Assembly: GCA_950295325.1 (NCBI GenBank)
Contig: OX485803.1
Span: forward strand, 58,729,554 to 58,793,553
Length of the DNA stretch: 64,000 nt
Source of the DNA: Polytrichum commune
Lineage: Eukaryota; Streptophyta; Polytrichopsida; Polytrichales; Polytrichaceae
Reading direction: 5' to 3'
Numbering within the stretch: the first letter of the stretch is position 1; each line of letters starts with the position of its first letter. Both the position numbers and the translations under genes were made by a program. Below, in pieces: positions 11,346 through 24,700 of this stretch. The notes beneath the pieces were generated by a model. The model was not told the DNA's origin. It saw only the letters and a program-made list of their open reading frames with translations, and made no database searches.

Positions 11346-12958
11346 CCTCATGGTGTAGTAGTGTCCAAACCCAAGAAGTGATGGTCTTAGATGCCCTTAG
11401 TGGCGCCACCTCATAGCAACCTCTACTATCTTCATGTATGTCGTGCACCTCTCCATGAAGAGTGCCCGAAACACCATGGGCACAAGGAGGACCCCGGAGT
11501 GACACCCGGAAATTGTGGCGCCATCGATGAGAGGGCCCTGTGCGTTGGGAACACCTCCCACTCACAGAGTCTAGGAGTCATGAGGGTAAAGCCATTAGCA
11601 TTGGTTAGCTTATGGCGTCTAAATTCTAGAATGCTCAAGAACACCTCAATCAGAGCTGTGAGCTAGGAGATATGGCAATTTGAGTGGGGCGCTGCCTAGC
11701 CCTGGGACATCAGTGGAGTGGCGGCTGGAACTACCGAGGTTAGAACAACTATAACTTCCTTAATATTTGTCAAAATGGAGCAAGTGAGGAGTCTATCAAC
11801 ATCTATGCAAAAAGTGAATATCGATGGAGTGGTTGCTTGATAAAATCAGAGATCATACAATGAAGTTATGAAGGTCTGAAGCTGTTGGGGGCTTCTAGTC
11901 CCAGCGGTTAAGAGAAAATGTCTATTTAGGAGCCCAACTTTTAGGAGAGAGACAAAAAATTTCTTGACGGTGGGGTAGGGGCCCTGCCCAAAGTCTTTGA
12001 GGCTTATAAGGGTGAGGCGACATGGCCAACCGAACCCACCCGAACCCACCTGAACCCACCTGAGGCCACAAGGCACAACCTCCACGGGCGTTGGCCCAAT
12101 GTGAGGGCATAGTTGCCAAGTATGCTTCGGGTTATTATAGTGTTGCTCTGGCAACGTGATGATTAATTAAAGATTAGACTTTCATAGATGGAAGTCCACA
12201 TCTAATCATTGGCTATATATTAAGGGGATAGTTCCGAATGCATGTGTGGAAAGATTGGTCACCCACCTATGAGCTTGAAGGTTCAAGGTATTGGGAGCTA
12301 AGCATTTGCACGGGTGGAATGTGAAGGGTTAGTGCTCGTGACCCTTGCTAAAATTAAAATTCAACCAAGATAGTTAAGGGGAGTTAACAAGGGTTGCAAT
12401 AATATATGGTAGGTAATGGGTTTCACACTATCTCGAGTTGGTTCAAGGTGGGTATAGGGTGGCTTGTCAATGCTTAATCTAGCCATTTTATTCACAAAGC
12501 CAAGGAAGTAGGCCCATAAAGCACAAAGGGGGTTAGTTTTGGGAATGCAAGAGGGTTCTGGATATGCACAATCTTCAATTAACTTATAAGGTCAAAATTT
12601 ACATTTAATGCAATATCTTCCAACTTTTATTATTTTGAAAAATTTCCAATCATGCATACTTCCTACCCATTCAAATTTGTAATCCCAAAATACACATTTT
12701 GTATCAACTAAATCTTGTAATAAAGACAAATGAAATGACTTTTGACAGTAATAATTTTGTCCTCCAATTACAAGTGCAAAAATTGGAATGTTAGATTCAT
12801 GGATTGCTCCTATAATATGAGGTATTTCATGAAAGGCCTCACATTCTTGTACTAGAATCCTAAACCGAGATGAACTTGGAAATTACACAAAAATCCGTTG
12901 CAAATGAGTTCTTGCCAATTTATATAATTTTCTCACTACTTCTTAAATTGTACTTTCA
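11346..12958. other. Unassigned intergenic sequence
   Basis: No gene is recognised. A short direct repeat of GAACCCACC units occurs near 12033-12062. Frames on both strands at 11391-11666 overlap one another and resemble no family I know. Confidence 0.4.
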
Positions 12959-12963
12959 GACAT

Positions 12964-14852
12964 TGTCAGCCATAAACCCCCACCCTTATGCGTCATAGTC
13001 CGGGTGAGAGTCTCTGGCTAACATTTACTCACCAGTCCCCTTGTCCAGTGATTCAGCTTTCCATACTCCAATGATATAAGGTTTAACACACCATTCTTTA
13101 TTCAAGAGCACAAGGTAATCAACATTTAGAAAGTACTCCACACCTTTTGTTCATCCTACCACTGTGATTGTCCAATGAGTTTTAGCCTTTGCACTTAAAC
13201 CCGTGGGTTTTTCAATACAATCAATCCTAAGATAATGACTAATCAACCCAAGCACAACAAGTGGGGTTTAATTAGCTTCTACTCCTATTCATCCTTGCCC
13301 TTACCCACTAATGCCATTTCTTAAATCACTTTTCCTTAATTCCTAAGCCTATCTAAGAATTAACCCTCCCTTGTCTCGCCCTGCCGGACCGCCACTGCGA
13401 TTCCAGGGAGCTCATCCAGCTCGGTCTCCTCCCTCGTTCCAGACCCACGGCTCCCACCACCGAAGGAAACCTCCTACCTTGTGTGGCTACGTTGTCTTGC
13501 AGCTCCTCTGTCCTTGCAGCAGCCAAAGGCTGGCCTTCCCCTGGCTAACCTTATACTCCGCAATCAACCCAACTCCGCCAGTAGTGCAGTAATTTGACCA
13601 GCCCAGATAGTTGAATGTTGTGACTGAATCCTTTTTCGATTGCAGATTGCGATCTCAGTCTCCGACTAGCTAGTTCTTTCTGAAGGTTTTTATTGTAATT
13701 CAATGAGCCTCAGCGCTTCGGTGAGCTGTAGATTTCTACCTCCTTCCCTAGTCAATCACAGACTCCTCAGTGTGAGTTCCAAGGAGTGAACTGATTCCAC
13801 CAACCTTCAAGACTGCCGATTGCCTTTCACTTTCCCGATTCAACTCGAACTTCACTCCCTGGTTCCACACATCTGATTCACCCTTTTCGTTCCTCTATCC
13901 AGTTGACTGCCATTGAGGCTCAACCCAACCCACTTACGGAACCTCCAACATCCTCCCTCATCCCAATGCCATACCTCAGTAGGCCGAGGTGGCTGCAATT
14001 TGCCGAAAATGCCGACTTTTCGGATCAGAGTAATTCAATGAGAGCGCATCAAATACCTTCAGTTGAGAGCAGCAGCTACGATGCTCTCCTCCCTAACAGC
14101 TCTTTGTCACATTACACAGCCTTGGACAACTCCCAGTGATAGTGCTCGAATTCACCCCTTACTCCAGCCCTCTGTTGTCGACTTGAGCTTCCGGTGTTGC
14201 TGCAATTCAACCGAATCCCCTGTTTTGAATTGCTTCCTTTGGCTAGACACCCACCAACGTACCCATTCACCCTTTCTCGCCCTGTTGTCATTAAGGGTTT
14301 TCCAACTGCCTCGATGGCAACCTCCTCTACATCCCTCCTCACCAACTGAGATCCAGCACCGCAGCCTAACAGCGCCCCTGCTTGCTCCGCCGCAAACATC
14401 CTGTCTCTATGTTCCTCTATGAGAGCCCGATTCCAAAACCTCCTGGACCCCTTTCCTTTCGGCCGGAAATCCAGCTGAGATAACGGTTTGTGTCCAACCT
14501 GCCCTGCTTCTACCGCTTAACGAACACCCTTCAACCTTAAATGAACAGTGATGTAACTTTCCACCATTCCTTTTGAGCAAACCTCCCTTAAGTGGACACG
14601 ACCTAAGCCTAACCCATCGAACCTAATGTACTTTCACATCTTAAAATAAACTAATTCACTCTTTATAATTTTACTCTTCAAGCCACTCCAATCCCATGCC
14701 TAACAAGACTAATCTAACTTAATTAAAACAGTGTCTAAGTTCTTATGCCTCCCGCTTGTTATTGCTTTAACACTTCAAGCAACCACAAACACCAAGGTCT
14801 TTTATAAGTTTTTAATGTTAAGAACACATGTGAGCACGATATCGGGCTCACA
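12964..14852. mobile_element. Solo-LTR-like insertion 2, duplication GACAT
   Basis: It begins TGTCAGCCATAAACCCCC and ends GATATCGGGCTCACA. The five bases GACAT flank it exactly (12959-12963 and 14853-14857). Start and end are related to those of the insertion at 8092-10812, so they are two members of one LTR family. The 1889-bp body is pyrimidine-rich with scattered frames (13371-13592, 13903-14139, 14063-14422) that encode nothing recognisable; I read them as noncoding. The 0.8-kb length difference from copy 1 reflects internal deletion or divergence. Confidence 0.8.
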
Positions 14853-15021
14853 GACATCCCATATACCTCTCCTACAGTACACAAGGTATTTTTAGTTCCG
14901 AGCCTTTGTAATGACATTGCAACTCTACTCTCAATTGAAATTATCTCTCATTTGTGTATTCTTCCTTTGCAAATACGGACCTAACCTCTCACAAAGAAAC
15001 TTAAATGTATTATGTCATTCA

Positions 15022-15301
15022 CTCGGGGGGTTCACTCCCTCTTATATTTTGCATACACGTGCGTTCGGGACCTATTTATTGGGGGGGGGGGGGGGGCTAT
15101 TTACCTTGCAGGATAGATTATAAGGTATGGTATTTTTCAAAATAAAGGTGTGATGGTATTTTACATGTAATCCTTTTTCACTGTTAAAAAACCCCCTATA
15201 TTTTATGTAAGTTTTTTACAAAATTTATCTACAATGAATATATAAGACCCTATTTTTTATCGCACGTTGTTCTACGATTTTTCGCCAGTGAACCCCCCGA
15301 G
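15022..15301. mobile_element. hAT-like MITE, 8-bp duplication GTCATTCA
   Basis: Perfect 15-bp inverted ends: CTCGGGGGGTTCACT at 15022-15036 and its reverse complement at 15287-15301. The eight bases GTCATTCA flank it exactly at 15014-15021 and 15302-15309. An 8-bp duplication is typical of the hAT superfamily. The 280-bp body is noncoding and includes a run of 16 G at 15081-15096. A subterminal block (ACGTGCGATAAAAAATAGG when reversed) is shared with the larger element at 44586-46672. Confidence 0.85.
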
Positions 15302-15309
15302 GTCATTCA

Positions 15310-16167
15310 CAAGTTCTTTGCTTGAACATTTATTTCGTGAAAGAATTCAAAAATAATCTATTGGTGTACCTTACGTTTCTCTCAAATGCACACACACTAC
15401 GATCGCTCATCTTCATACTCTCAAAGCAAATGCTCAAAATCAGGGCATTTTCTCATTTTTCATTGAATGCTAATACTTGCATATTAAGTACATGTTGTAC
15501 AATCATGGGCATACACGAGAGAAGAAACGCTATCCCTGGTAGGAACAGTGTGATTGAAATGCCCGTTCGATCCACCCTTGGTATAATATCAGTGATGCAA
15601 GAATATTAATTCCTCTCGGGGGGGGGGGGGGTAACTATAGTAACCAGGGTGACCAAAGTGACCATGGGAATTGAGTGAATGGGTGATCTTTGTATTGGTG
15701 GGGTTAGTGTGGTTGTGGTGTTGTAGGGGTATATGATCACTTTGTTTCGTGAGGTGGTCGCCAAGTCATAGGACTGCTCAGTGGTTCATTTTATGTGAGG
15801 GTTTAGTATCACATGTTTGGTGGTCCACCAACCCGTACCGTAAAGTGTGACAATTCCCTAGCTAGTGGTGGCATTTATTCTTTTGTAATCCTAAATATTT
15901 ATTGGTTGGTGGGTACTTGGAGTTGCTATGATAGTTGTGTATCTGTTGGTAGTGGTTCGTTGTTTTTTTATCCTCTTTTGTGTAGAATTATGGACATAGC
16001 ATATTATATGGCAATGACGTTGATATTCTCAAATGTATATTTGATGCTTAGCTTAGGGATGTTGTCTTGATACTTTCCATAGAAGGGATATGTGTGGCTG
16101 CCCTAGCACTTGTCTGTAATGACTATTAGTTGATTTACCTTCCATCCTCTTTTGATAATATTGTAAA
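15310..16167. other. Intergenic sequence, no gene seen
   Basis: Contains a second G run at about 15620-15631 after CTC, which may be a stray end of the same MITE family, but no matching opposite end was found. The frames at 15322-15609 and 15813-16070 are not recognisable. Confidence 0.35.
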
Positions 16168-16695
16168 TTAATGGGTTTTTATTATTATAATTTCATATGA
16201 TATTTTATCATTAAAGTATATGAATTCAAAGAATAATATTGTTAGGTTATCATCAGGTCCTGTTGGTGGTGGAGATTGATATGCTAGTCCTTTCACACAT
16301 AGAAGATCTGGTTTGAATTTGACATTGCAGTGACATCTTTGTTGACCACACATGCAATGTAATATCCATGGGGGGACGGTGTTTTCCGAAGGGTCATTAT
16401 TGAACGTGCCTGCATTCATGAGAACATAGCATCTTGATTTTTTTGATGGCATTATAAGTTTTCTTAATTCCCATACTGCTTTATTATGTCTTTTGGCTCG
16501 AAGGGCATGTATGTGGTTGGGCATACACCAATATAAAGCATTCTTCTCCTTCCTTATCAATGTAAAACTTATATATATATATATATAAAAAGTGAAAAAG
16601 AGAGAAAATGAAAATATGTAACTAGTGAGGTAGGATTGTCCCTCTTTTCCCACCAAAAAAATATGCAATGGTCCCTCAACATGGATCATTCTCAC
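16168..16695 (-). CDS. Hypothetical ORF, 175 codons, Cys-rich centre
   Basis: One of the longer unexplained open frames. The C-terminal half has protein-like composition with HCMCGQQRCHC and a PSPPPTGPDD-like turn (the sequence reads SPPPTGPDD), flanked by charged segments. The N-terminal part is interrupted by an (AT)n microsatellite at about 16570-16586, read as a YIYIY run. I do not recognise the family. It may be a fragment of a transposon-encoded protein or an unspliced exon. No splice partners were found. Low confidence that it is expressed. Confidence 0.25.
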   Translation of the reverse strand: MRMIHVEGPLHIFLVGKEGQSYLTSYIFSFSLFFTFYIYIYISFTLIRKEKNALYWCMPNHIHALRAKRHNKAVWELRKLIMPSKKSRCYVLMNAGTFNNDPSENTVPPWILHCMCGQQRCHCNVKFKPDLLCVKGLAYQSPPPTGPDDNLTILFFEFIYFNDKISYEIIIIKTH

Positions 16696-18799
16696 CTCAC
16701 CCTATGATAGCCCATCACTGCACAAAATGGGTTTCCCAACACCCATGTATGGCCTTTGGATGATAGTCAAGTGCCCTCACCATTTCACGGTCATGGCCCA
16801 TGGCTCATGTATGAAGTGGCCCCAAGGCACCTGATCAAGTTATATATTCTGCGGAGTCAATATTGCTTTCTCTAAACAGACAAAACCTGGAGTACTTGGA
16901 CCATGGGAGGTCATCCTAGTCGCCAACAGCCTAACATGCGACCAGTTTTTCAGTAAATAATCATATATGTAGCTGGTCCCAGATCTCCAATTTATCCCAG
17001 TAACTTGTCATGACGTTTGGGTTTCAGGATCCAAATTAGCCGATTGCTTGCAACTTGAACAACATTCAGGCACAAAGCTCTGATGATCCTGTCCACGTGA
17101 ACACCAGGTCCAATAAGGAGAACTTGAAAAAAGAATCCTTACCCAACTTGTAAGTAGTCAGTTAATTAGCTGGCCAGGATCCATGGCACATTGAACCAGG
17201 ATGAGAGTGAGCAGTCTACCAATCTCTGACAATATGGATAGACCTAGGTAGGTGCCGCAGTAACGCTGCAGGCTTCTTCCTCTACTATGTCTGAAGACTT
17301 ACGCACGAGTTTGTGGTTGTTGAAAGTAGACCTCGTGTTACAGACTACTCATCATTGTTGCAAAAACTTATCGTCACAATATTGAGGTTCTTCGTTTTTA
17401 CGCAGACCATTGCGCGACATTTCTTTGAAGCTCGAATTCTCACACAGGCGCGTAGTGGAGGTTTTACATCTGGGGTCAAAACCAGGGGAGGACTGGGAAG
17501 GTTCATACTTCATACGTAGACCCACTCCTGGATCAGATGCCGTGCCTTTGCCTCAGAATAGTCAAACTCTTTTTTCGCAGACTGCAGTTGTGAGCTACTT
17601 TACTTGCTTGCCGCAGATTCGAGGGACCGAGGAACAACCTGAGCTGCAGAAATGATCAACTTGGTACTCATCAAGGCTACCTCGTAGTTCTGTTGAGGAG
17701 GTTCTTCTGCTCTGCTGTGGTTCGCCTGCAGGTTGAATAAGCTGACTCGAGTTCGCTAATTTGGTGGAGTAGTAAGTCGAAGGTAGTCAGTGATCGGCTA
17801 TGGTGGTTTGGAAGAGTCTGCGAGTCATGTGATTCTTTCTGAGGACATTAGCAAGGTTAAGGACGGTGATGGTGGTATTTTGAGGTTATACAGAAATACA
17901 GAGCTAAATCTCGGTGTCGAAACTAGAGCTAAAACCCAAGAAATTGCTTGTTGTAAGTAGCGGAACAGACTTACACCGAAATGGTTTTTCGTGGACAAGA
18001 GCGGAAATGATTGAGAATCAGCGTGCTGCAGATCACCGGAAGACGAGTAAGATAGGAATTATTACCAACGCGCAGATTTATCAGCATGAGGAAGGGAAGG
18101 TTTAAGTTGGGGTTGATGACGACGACTTAATTTATAGGTGGAGAAACAAGGTTGCAGATTAGTGGAGAAATTATTAGGTTGAAGCTGGAAAGCAGAGATT
18201 ATTGAATACTCTGCTATACTGCTGATGATATTTGAAGACCTTTGAATTGCGATCCGTTGGAGTTTCCTGTCCTCCACCTTGCCAATTCTAAGAGGGAAAA
18301 TGATAGCCTACAGGATCCAGTCGTAAGTTCCAGACTCGGAGGCTGGGAAAAGATTGGCGAAGTTTGGGAGAGATTTAAAGGAGACCATCGCGAATGTCCA
18401 TGAAGCTGCTGATGAATAAGACCTGTATGGATTTCTCTGTATGATGCGTTTTCGAAACAGGTGAGCTGAAGGGATCCTGAACTTTCTTCCATTGGCATCG
18501 GGTATGGTTTCAATTAGCTGGAATATGACCCCAAAATGGGTTATGAAGCAGTAACACCAAATCTGAATATTAATCAAGACATGACGCTTTAATAGTTAGA
18601 TGTCATTTTATGTGGCTTTGACCACCAACACAGAATAAAAAACACGTTATCAACTTCAGGTTCTCCCGGCGTCATCAACTCAATGTGTGATACTTCGATC
18701 ATTCAACCTACTGCGGTTTGAGTGAGTTTTTTGGTACTGAATCAGCAAACATGGTGGTTCAGATGAGCTTGTGCAGGAAGTTTGTTGCATACTGAAAGC
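16696..18799. other. Unassigned sequence upstream of the receptor kinase
   Basis: Several short overlapping frames (17313-17655 plus, 17914-18105 plus, 18062-18577 minus) have no recognisable domain. The last few hundred bases should contain the receptor-kinase promoter and 5' UTR, but I see no convincing TATA box. Confidence 0.35.
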
Positions 18800-21700
18800 A
18801 TGGGGAAAAAAATTAGGTATTTTTTTCTTTTGTGGGCTGCCGCTTTTATGATAGTTCTGGAGGTTTGCCATGCCACACAAGAAGGTGAGATCTTTTATTT
18901 TCTCGGACTCTCCTACAAATTTTTTGCCTAAGCAGTAGTTCACTGACATTATGTAACTTGTGCAAGTCGAGTATTGTTCCCTGCCTTGCCAGTTTCAGAA
19001 GACATGTATTTAACCATGATGTGAATGTGGGACTTTGAAGAAGTAGTATTCCAATTTCCTGCTATTGTGTAATTTTCCAGGGGATGCTGTAGCAAATGTG
19101 CTGAAGAATCTGAATTATGGAGGATACAATACAACTGACCCGTGCAAATGGGACACCACACGAATATTGTGTGATTCCACATCAGGGCGAATCACAATGT
19201 TGTATGTTATCAACCGTCATTATTCCGTCACGACCCAATAACTCAAAGCAAGAACATTGATTATCGCAATATTGATTCATGAAAGGGTTAGAGCCAGTGA
19301 TCCTCAACCCTCGGAGAAACGCTAGAATGATGGAGCTATTTGACACAACTTTGTTTTCTTGAGTGGTTGTGCATTCATATTGTTAATGGATTTTGTTCTA
19401 TAACTGCAGAAATTTCAGTACAATGGGATTGTCAGGGACTCTATCATCTGACATCGGCGTCTTCACTTCTGCCACATTCCTAAGTCTCTCCAACAACTCT
19501 CTACAAGGAACTCTACCTGATGCGCTTGGAAACCTTGTGAATCTTCGCACATTGTAAGGCCACAGCTTGAAAATATGTGTCTATTTGATCCTGAATCTCT
19601 GTCTGTTTGTTTGATCTTGCAAATGATCTCAAAGCACATTCCTCCAAGCTTAGGGATTTCTGTGACCATAACAATTTTTGACAGAATGCAGCTACATAGT
19701 CACCTGCAAGGCTTAAGGCCAGCGTTTTAGCTTTGAATTCTCAAGGCCATAGCCTAGCAATCTGCACCACGTAAATTTGTGTGTCAACTCCAGTGAGCTC
19801 TTAATTACAGTATGTTTGATTTCTTGGGTGCAGGTGGTTGAGTTACGCATTTCGCAATATCCCTTTCCCACAAGTTTTGACGAAGCTGACCAACCTTGTT
19901 GAATTGTATGTAGCACAAGTCTACTCAAATTCATTTGAGTTTTTGTTGATTCAATTAAGTAGCTGAAAATTACTATGAGTTACTCAAGCATGAATCTACT
20001 CAACTAACGATGTGTTCTGCAGGAGGATGGATCATTGCGCTATGACTGGAGTGATACCTACAGAGATTTCCTCCCTGAGTAAATTGCAATACATGTAAGC
20101 CTGTCAAGCCTCATGCTACCAGCTATTGCCTCAAAACGCTTAATTGTTCGGGCCAAGTGGAATTACTGACATGAATCAGGGCATGTGACATTGCAAAGTA
20201 TGTTCTGTCATTTAGGTTATCAAGTGGAGGATGTGCTGATTAGTTCCTCATAATTACTGCGTCGCAGGTACTTGGGTAACAACACACTCACCGGGCCAAT
20301 CCCGTCTTCGATTGGAAGTATGACCACCCTCCAAATAATGTAAGTCATTTTCCCAGATATATAGCTGACCACTCTTACACAAAGTCTTGTCTGCAGTGAA
20401 ACTTGGTCCTAAAACAGGGAAGTAGGTTGATGAATTTGATGAGGTTGGCAGCTGCAAAGATTGTCCCACGAAGCACAAATTATATATAAATGCTCACAGA
20501 CTGATACCGCAAATTAATTACATACTCATTAGGTTGACGGCTGACAATTGCGAATCTTTGTGAGTACATGTGCAGATCATTGTGGTCGAACAACTTCATA
20601 AATTACCAAATACCGACAGAGATCTGGAACCTTCCCAACTTGGATTATCTGTAAGTCTCATAAACTCTGAGCTAGTTCGTGCTTATAGACTTCCCTTCTG
20701 TGTATATAACCGGTGCACAAGAAATTAGTTTTACCTGGACATGTCCTAGAGTCTTGATGACATATAAGATCAATCACATATTTGATGAAGTGAAACACTT
20801 TATTCGACAGACTAATCATTACAGTGATGTGAGATTGACTGTCAATAGTTGTGTTCATTACAGGAATGTGCATGATTGTAACCTATGGGGCCCTCTTCCC
20901 AGTGAGGCTGCAACACCGAAGAATTTGACGAAGCTGTAAGTTAAATTCAAACTTATCAGAAATTCTTGGATGAGTTTCATTAAGTTTACTAGAAGTTTGA
21001 TAGATTGTCATTTTGTTCTGTCGGAATACCTAGTCGTAGTGGATGGGAATTAACCTTACAGGTGACTTGGATATTGCTTGGATATGGCAGGTTGTTGTAC
21101 TCAAATTACTTCACAGGCTCTATTCCAGACGCCTGGCAATCCATGACCGCCATCTCCACTTTGTAAGTATGTCTCTCATGAATTTGACTTCTTTCGGAAG
21201 TAGCACTTAAATCTATTCTTGCTGCAAAGGAATGGAGCGAAATTGATGGTCTGGCTGAATATGGTGCAGGAATATTCGGCAAAATTATCTCTCGGGAGTT
21301 TTTCCATTATGGCTACCAATGCTGCCAAAATTGATACTATTGTAAGTTTCTGCTTCCGCGATTAAGAAAATGTATGTCGTTGAATGGTATGAAGTTTCGT
21401 ACGATTTGACGGGATACGAACTACCACGCTCAGACATATGGAAAAATTTAGACCTGGAATCATGTGTGGGTTTGCAGAGATGTATCAGCAAACGAATTCT
21501 CGGGAACTTTTCCAGAATTCAATAAAAGCGCACCTCTTCTTCAAGTGACCAATCCAGCTCAGGACACGTTCAACTTGTGAGCTCATTCTTTGCAGCATTA
21601 ACACCAGATTATCATATATATATCAAAATGTGATCTTCACAATAAATTTGTAGCAGCTGTTGCTTTATTTGCAGCAGTATCGACTAACAAGTGATCATAA

Positions 21701-24700
21701 TCGAGACTGTTAGACTAACCTAACCTGTTTGTGCAGAGCTTGTAACTATTTCAACGGCACATACCCCACAACTCCCTACAACATGTAAGCAGATGTTTCA
21801 GTAATCATGTCACGCTTATTAAAGACAGAATGCTACCAAAAGTATTACCCGGTAACTCACATCCAGGAGTTTTAAGTAGACGTCTACTGACATCGGCAAT
21901 GTTCTTGTTTTTTTATCCCTGGAGCACAGCAATATCACAGGAAACTGCTTTGTGAATACCACAGACAAGAGCGTCGATAAGTGCGTCCGTGGCTTCACAT
22001 GTCTCAAGTTCCAGAGTGGATTTGTACAAGGTGAAACTCAGTTAAAAATCGTCTACTTGATGCATGCTGTGTTTGAAGTATCAGATGCATAGCACCGTTT
22101 CCCATTCACAATTACCTACCAGTCTGATGGGAAAAAGATGACCAGTTAGTTGATGCATTCTAAGTTAGGAGCCGATTATGACTTCGATGTTACTTTTGCA
22201 ACAGGATGTGCACCTTGTCCATCCGGGGAAGAAGTGCAAAACTCCTCAACCTGCGTTTGTCAGCCCATAGGTATGGCCATCACATGATTTCCTGAATGCT
22301 TGGATGTTACAAATTTTCTCGCCGAAATGAATTAGTATTCTCGAGACATCTGTTATAAGAATTAAAGCATTCTCGAGACATGTATATATCAAAAGAAACA
22401 AAGCATCCTCGAGACATGTATATGTTATAAGAAGATGATGCAAATTATCAGGAGTTGGTGTCCTATAGATGTAGATATGTGTGTCGATGAGTCTGCTTGC
22501 GCTAAATCCATCCTCTTGCATTCATGTGGTGATACCCAGGTTACAATTCGGGCAAAAGTGACAACACATTTCCGTACGGACCTGTGATCGGTGGACTCGT
22601 GGGGTTGTTAGCTTTGCTTCTCTTCGCCTTTGCCATGTTCCGGTACAAGCCCTTTCACATATTCGACCCGTTTCTCAGTAAAGACAAGTGTAAGCTCTTA
22701 ATCAAATTACTGCCTTCTCGTCGTTACCGCATTTTCTTCCAAAGTCCTAAAAAAGAAGGTTATTCCCTATCACTACTTGCCTGCTCTGAAAATATGACAA
22801 TCTTCTCTGTCCAGTCATAACAGCATCAAGTATTGATGGCATTTATGTGCATACCATTCTTAAGTGGTATTCTCCCTAGATAAGGATCTTGGAGAGTATA
22901 CAGTCGGTGAGATTCCTTCTGGCGAGATGTTCAAGTTGAATCTTTGTAGATAGGAGAAAGTTTTGTCCGAAGATGAGTGATAAAGAGGTATCGATGACTA
23001 ATGAGAGCTTGTTACTTGATTATTCTTAGCATTCATGCATATAATGAAGGACCTGATTCTTTGAAGCTAGAATAGAAAGAGGAAGTCCTTACATACGCTT
23101 AAGAATGCTATGGCTTTGGAGGATCATATATGGCTTTGGAGGATAAAATGAGTGACCCCATATTAGATAGCCTTGATTGCAATCTATGCGAACTGCATGC
23201 AGAGTAGCTTAAAAACCAAAAACATAATAGACCCAATGAGGACAACCTAGTGATTATGAAGGGCTATCATGTGCAGACGGTCCTTGGGACATACCGAGTG
23301 GAGTGAAGAGATATACGTTTCTCGAGCTTTCGAAGGCCACTGACAATTTCAGTGAAGCACACGAAATTGGCGCTGGTGGTTTTGGGAAGGTGTATCGTGG
23401 AACCATGGACGATGGCAAAATGGTGGCCATCAAGAGGGCTTCAGCTTTAAGTGTGCAAGGTGTACATGAGTTTCGGAACGAGGTTGTGTTGCTTAGCCGG
23501 TTGCATCATCGCCATCTTGTTCGCCTTGAAGGATTCTGTGATGATAAGAAATTGCAGGCAAGTATCAGTATTTGTTTCTTGACCTTATGAGGACCAAATT
23601 CTTCGGAACTCCAAATTTGATGGACAGCTATCTGAGATGATTGGAAGCTAACCAGTTGAATTTAGAGAGAGAAGCAGACAAATTGTTATTTATCGTCTGA
23701 TGTAGTGTTTCTTACATGTCGTGATGACTTTGTCTATCTTGTGACAGATTTTGGTCTACGAGTTTATGAAGAATGGCAACTTGCATGACCAGCTTTTAGG
23801 TGAGATTTGAAGGACGAGACTGATAATTCACATGTCCGAATCCTCCACGTCACATAATAATTTTTTTGTTGGAAACATTAACAACAAATATACGAACTAA
23901 GTAGGAACTAATATTATTTTGGTCGATGCAGATGAAAATGGACGTAAGCAACTGACCTGGGTGAAGAGGTTGGAGATTGCAGTCGGCGTGGCCAAAGGCT
24001 TGGATTATCTTCATTCTTATGCCGTAAGTCACCGTTATCAATCAAATTCAAGTCGATTAAGTACAGGCCTGAGTTGAAATTTGGTCTCCTATTGACAAAG
24101 AGCGCTAAGATGCAACCAATTTTTGGCAAAGTAATTGTCGGTCTCATAATTCTACATGTATATGGTGGCTTGTTACAGGATCCGCCAGTAATTCATCGAG
24201 ATATCAAGCCGAGTAATATCCTACTTGACGAAGGTTTAGTTGCAAAAGTTTCTGATTTTGGAATCTCTAAAGAGAACCAAGACTTCTTCACACATATCTC
24301 CACTCGACCTGCCGGCACTGCTGGGTGAGCTCTTACGCCTCAGTATATATTATTTCAATGTAGGAATCAGTGTAGGGAATTAAAGAACTGAGGTGGTTCA
24401 AATGAGCACTGAGGAAAGCAGCCCTTAAAACGGACATTTTCAGCTCTGCACCCACTTCTCGTAGGATATGAAACACACAATTAGTGCGAGATGATTAGCA
24501 GATCCAAATCGTGCCCATAACCATTTTCCGCTTAATTTTGAAGCTCGTACGAATATTTTTTTCAATGTCAAAGTGAAGATCCTCTTTCTTCTTGAATGAT
24601 CATATACGTCCCTCAACTATGTTCACTATATTGCGCTTAGAATGGTCGACAAATTTTGAGCGTGTACTCCAATATCTTTAAACAAGTCTTTTTGGTGGCC

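Noticed and set aside
15081-15096. Run of 16 G as a functional G-quadruplex.
   Set aside because: A homopolymer inside a MITE is more simply slippage or assembly noise; no other G tracts are arranged around it.
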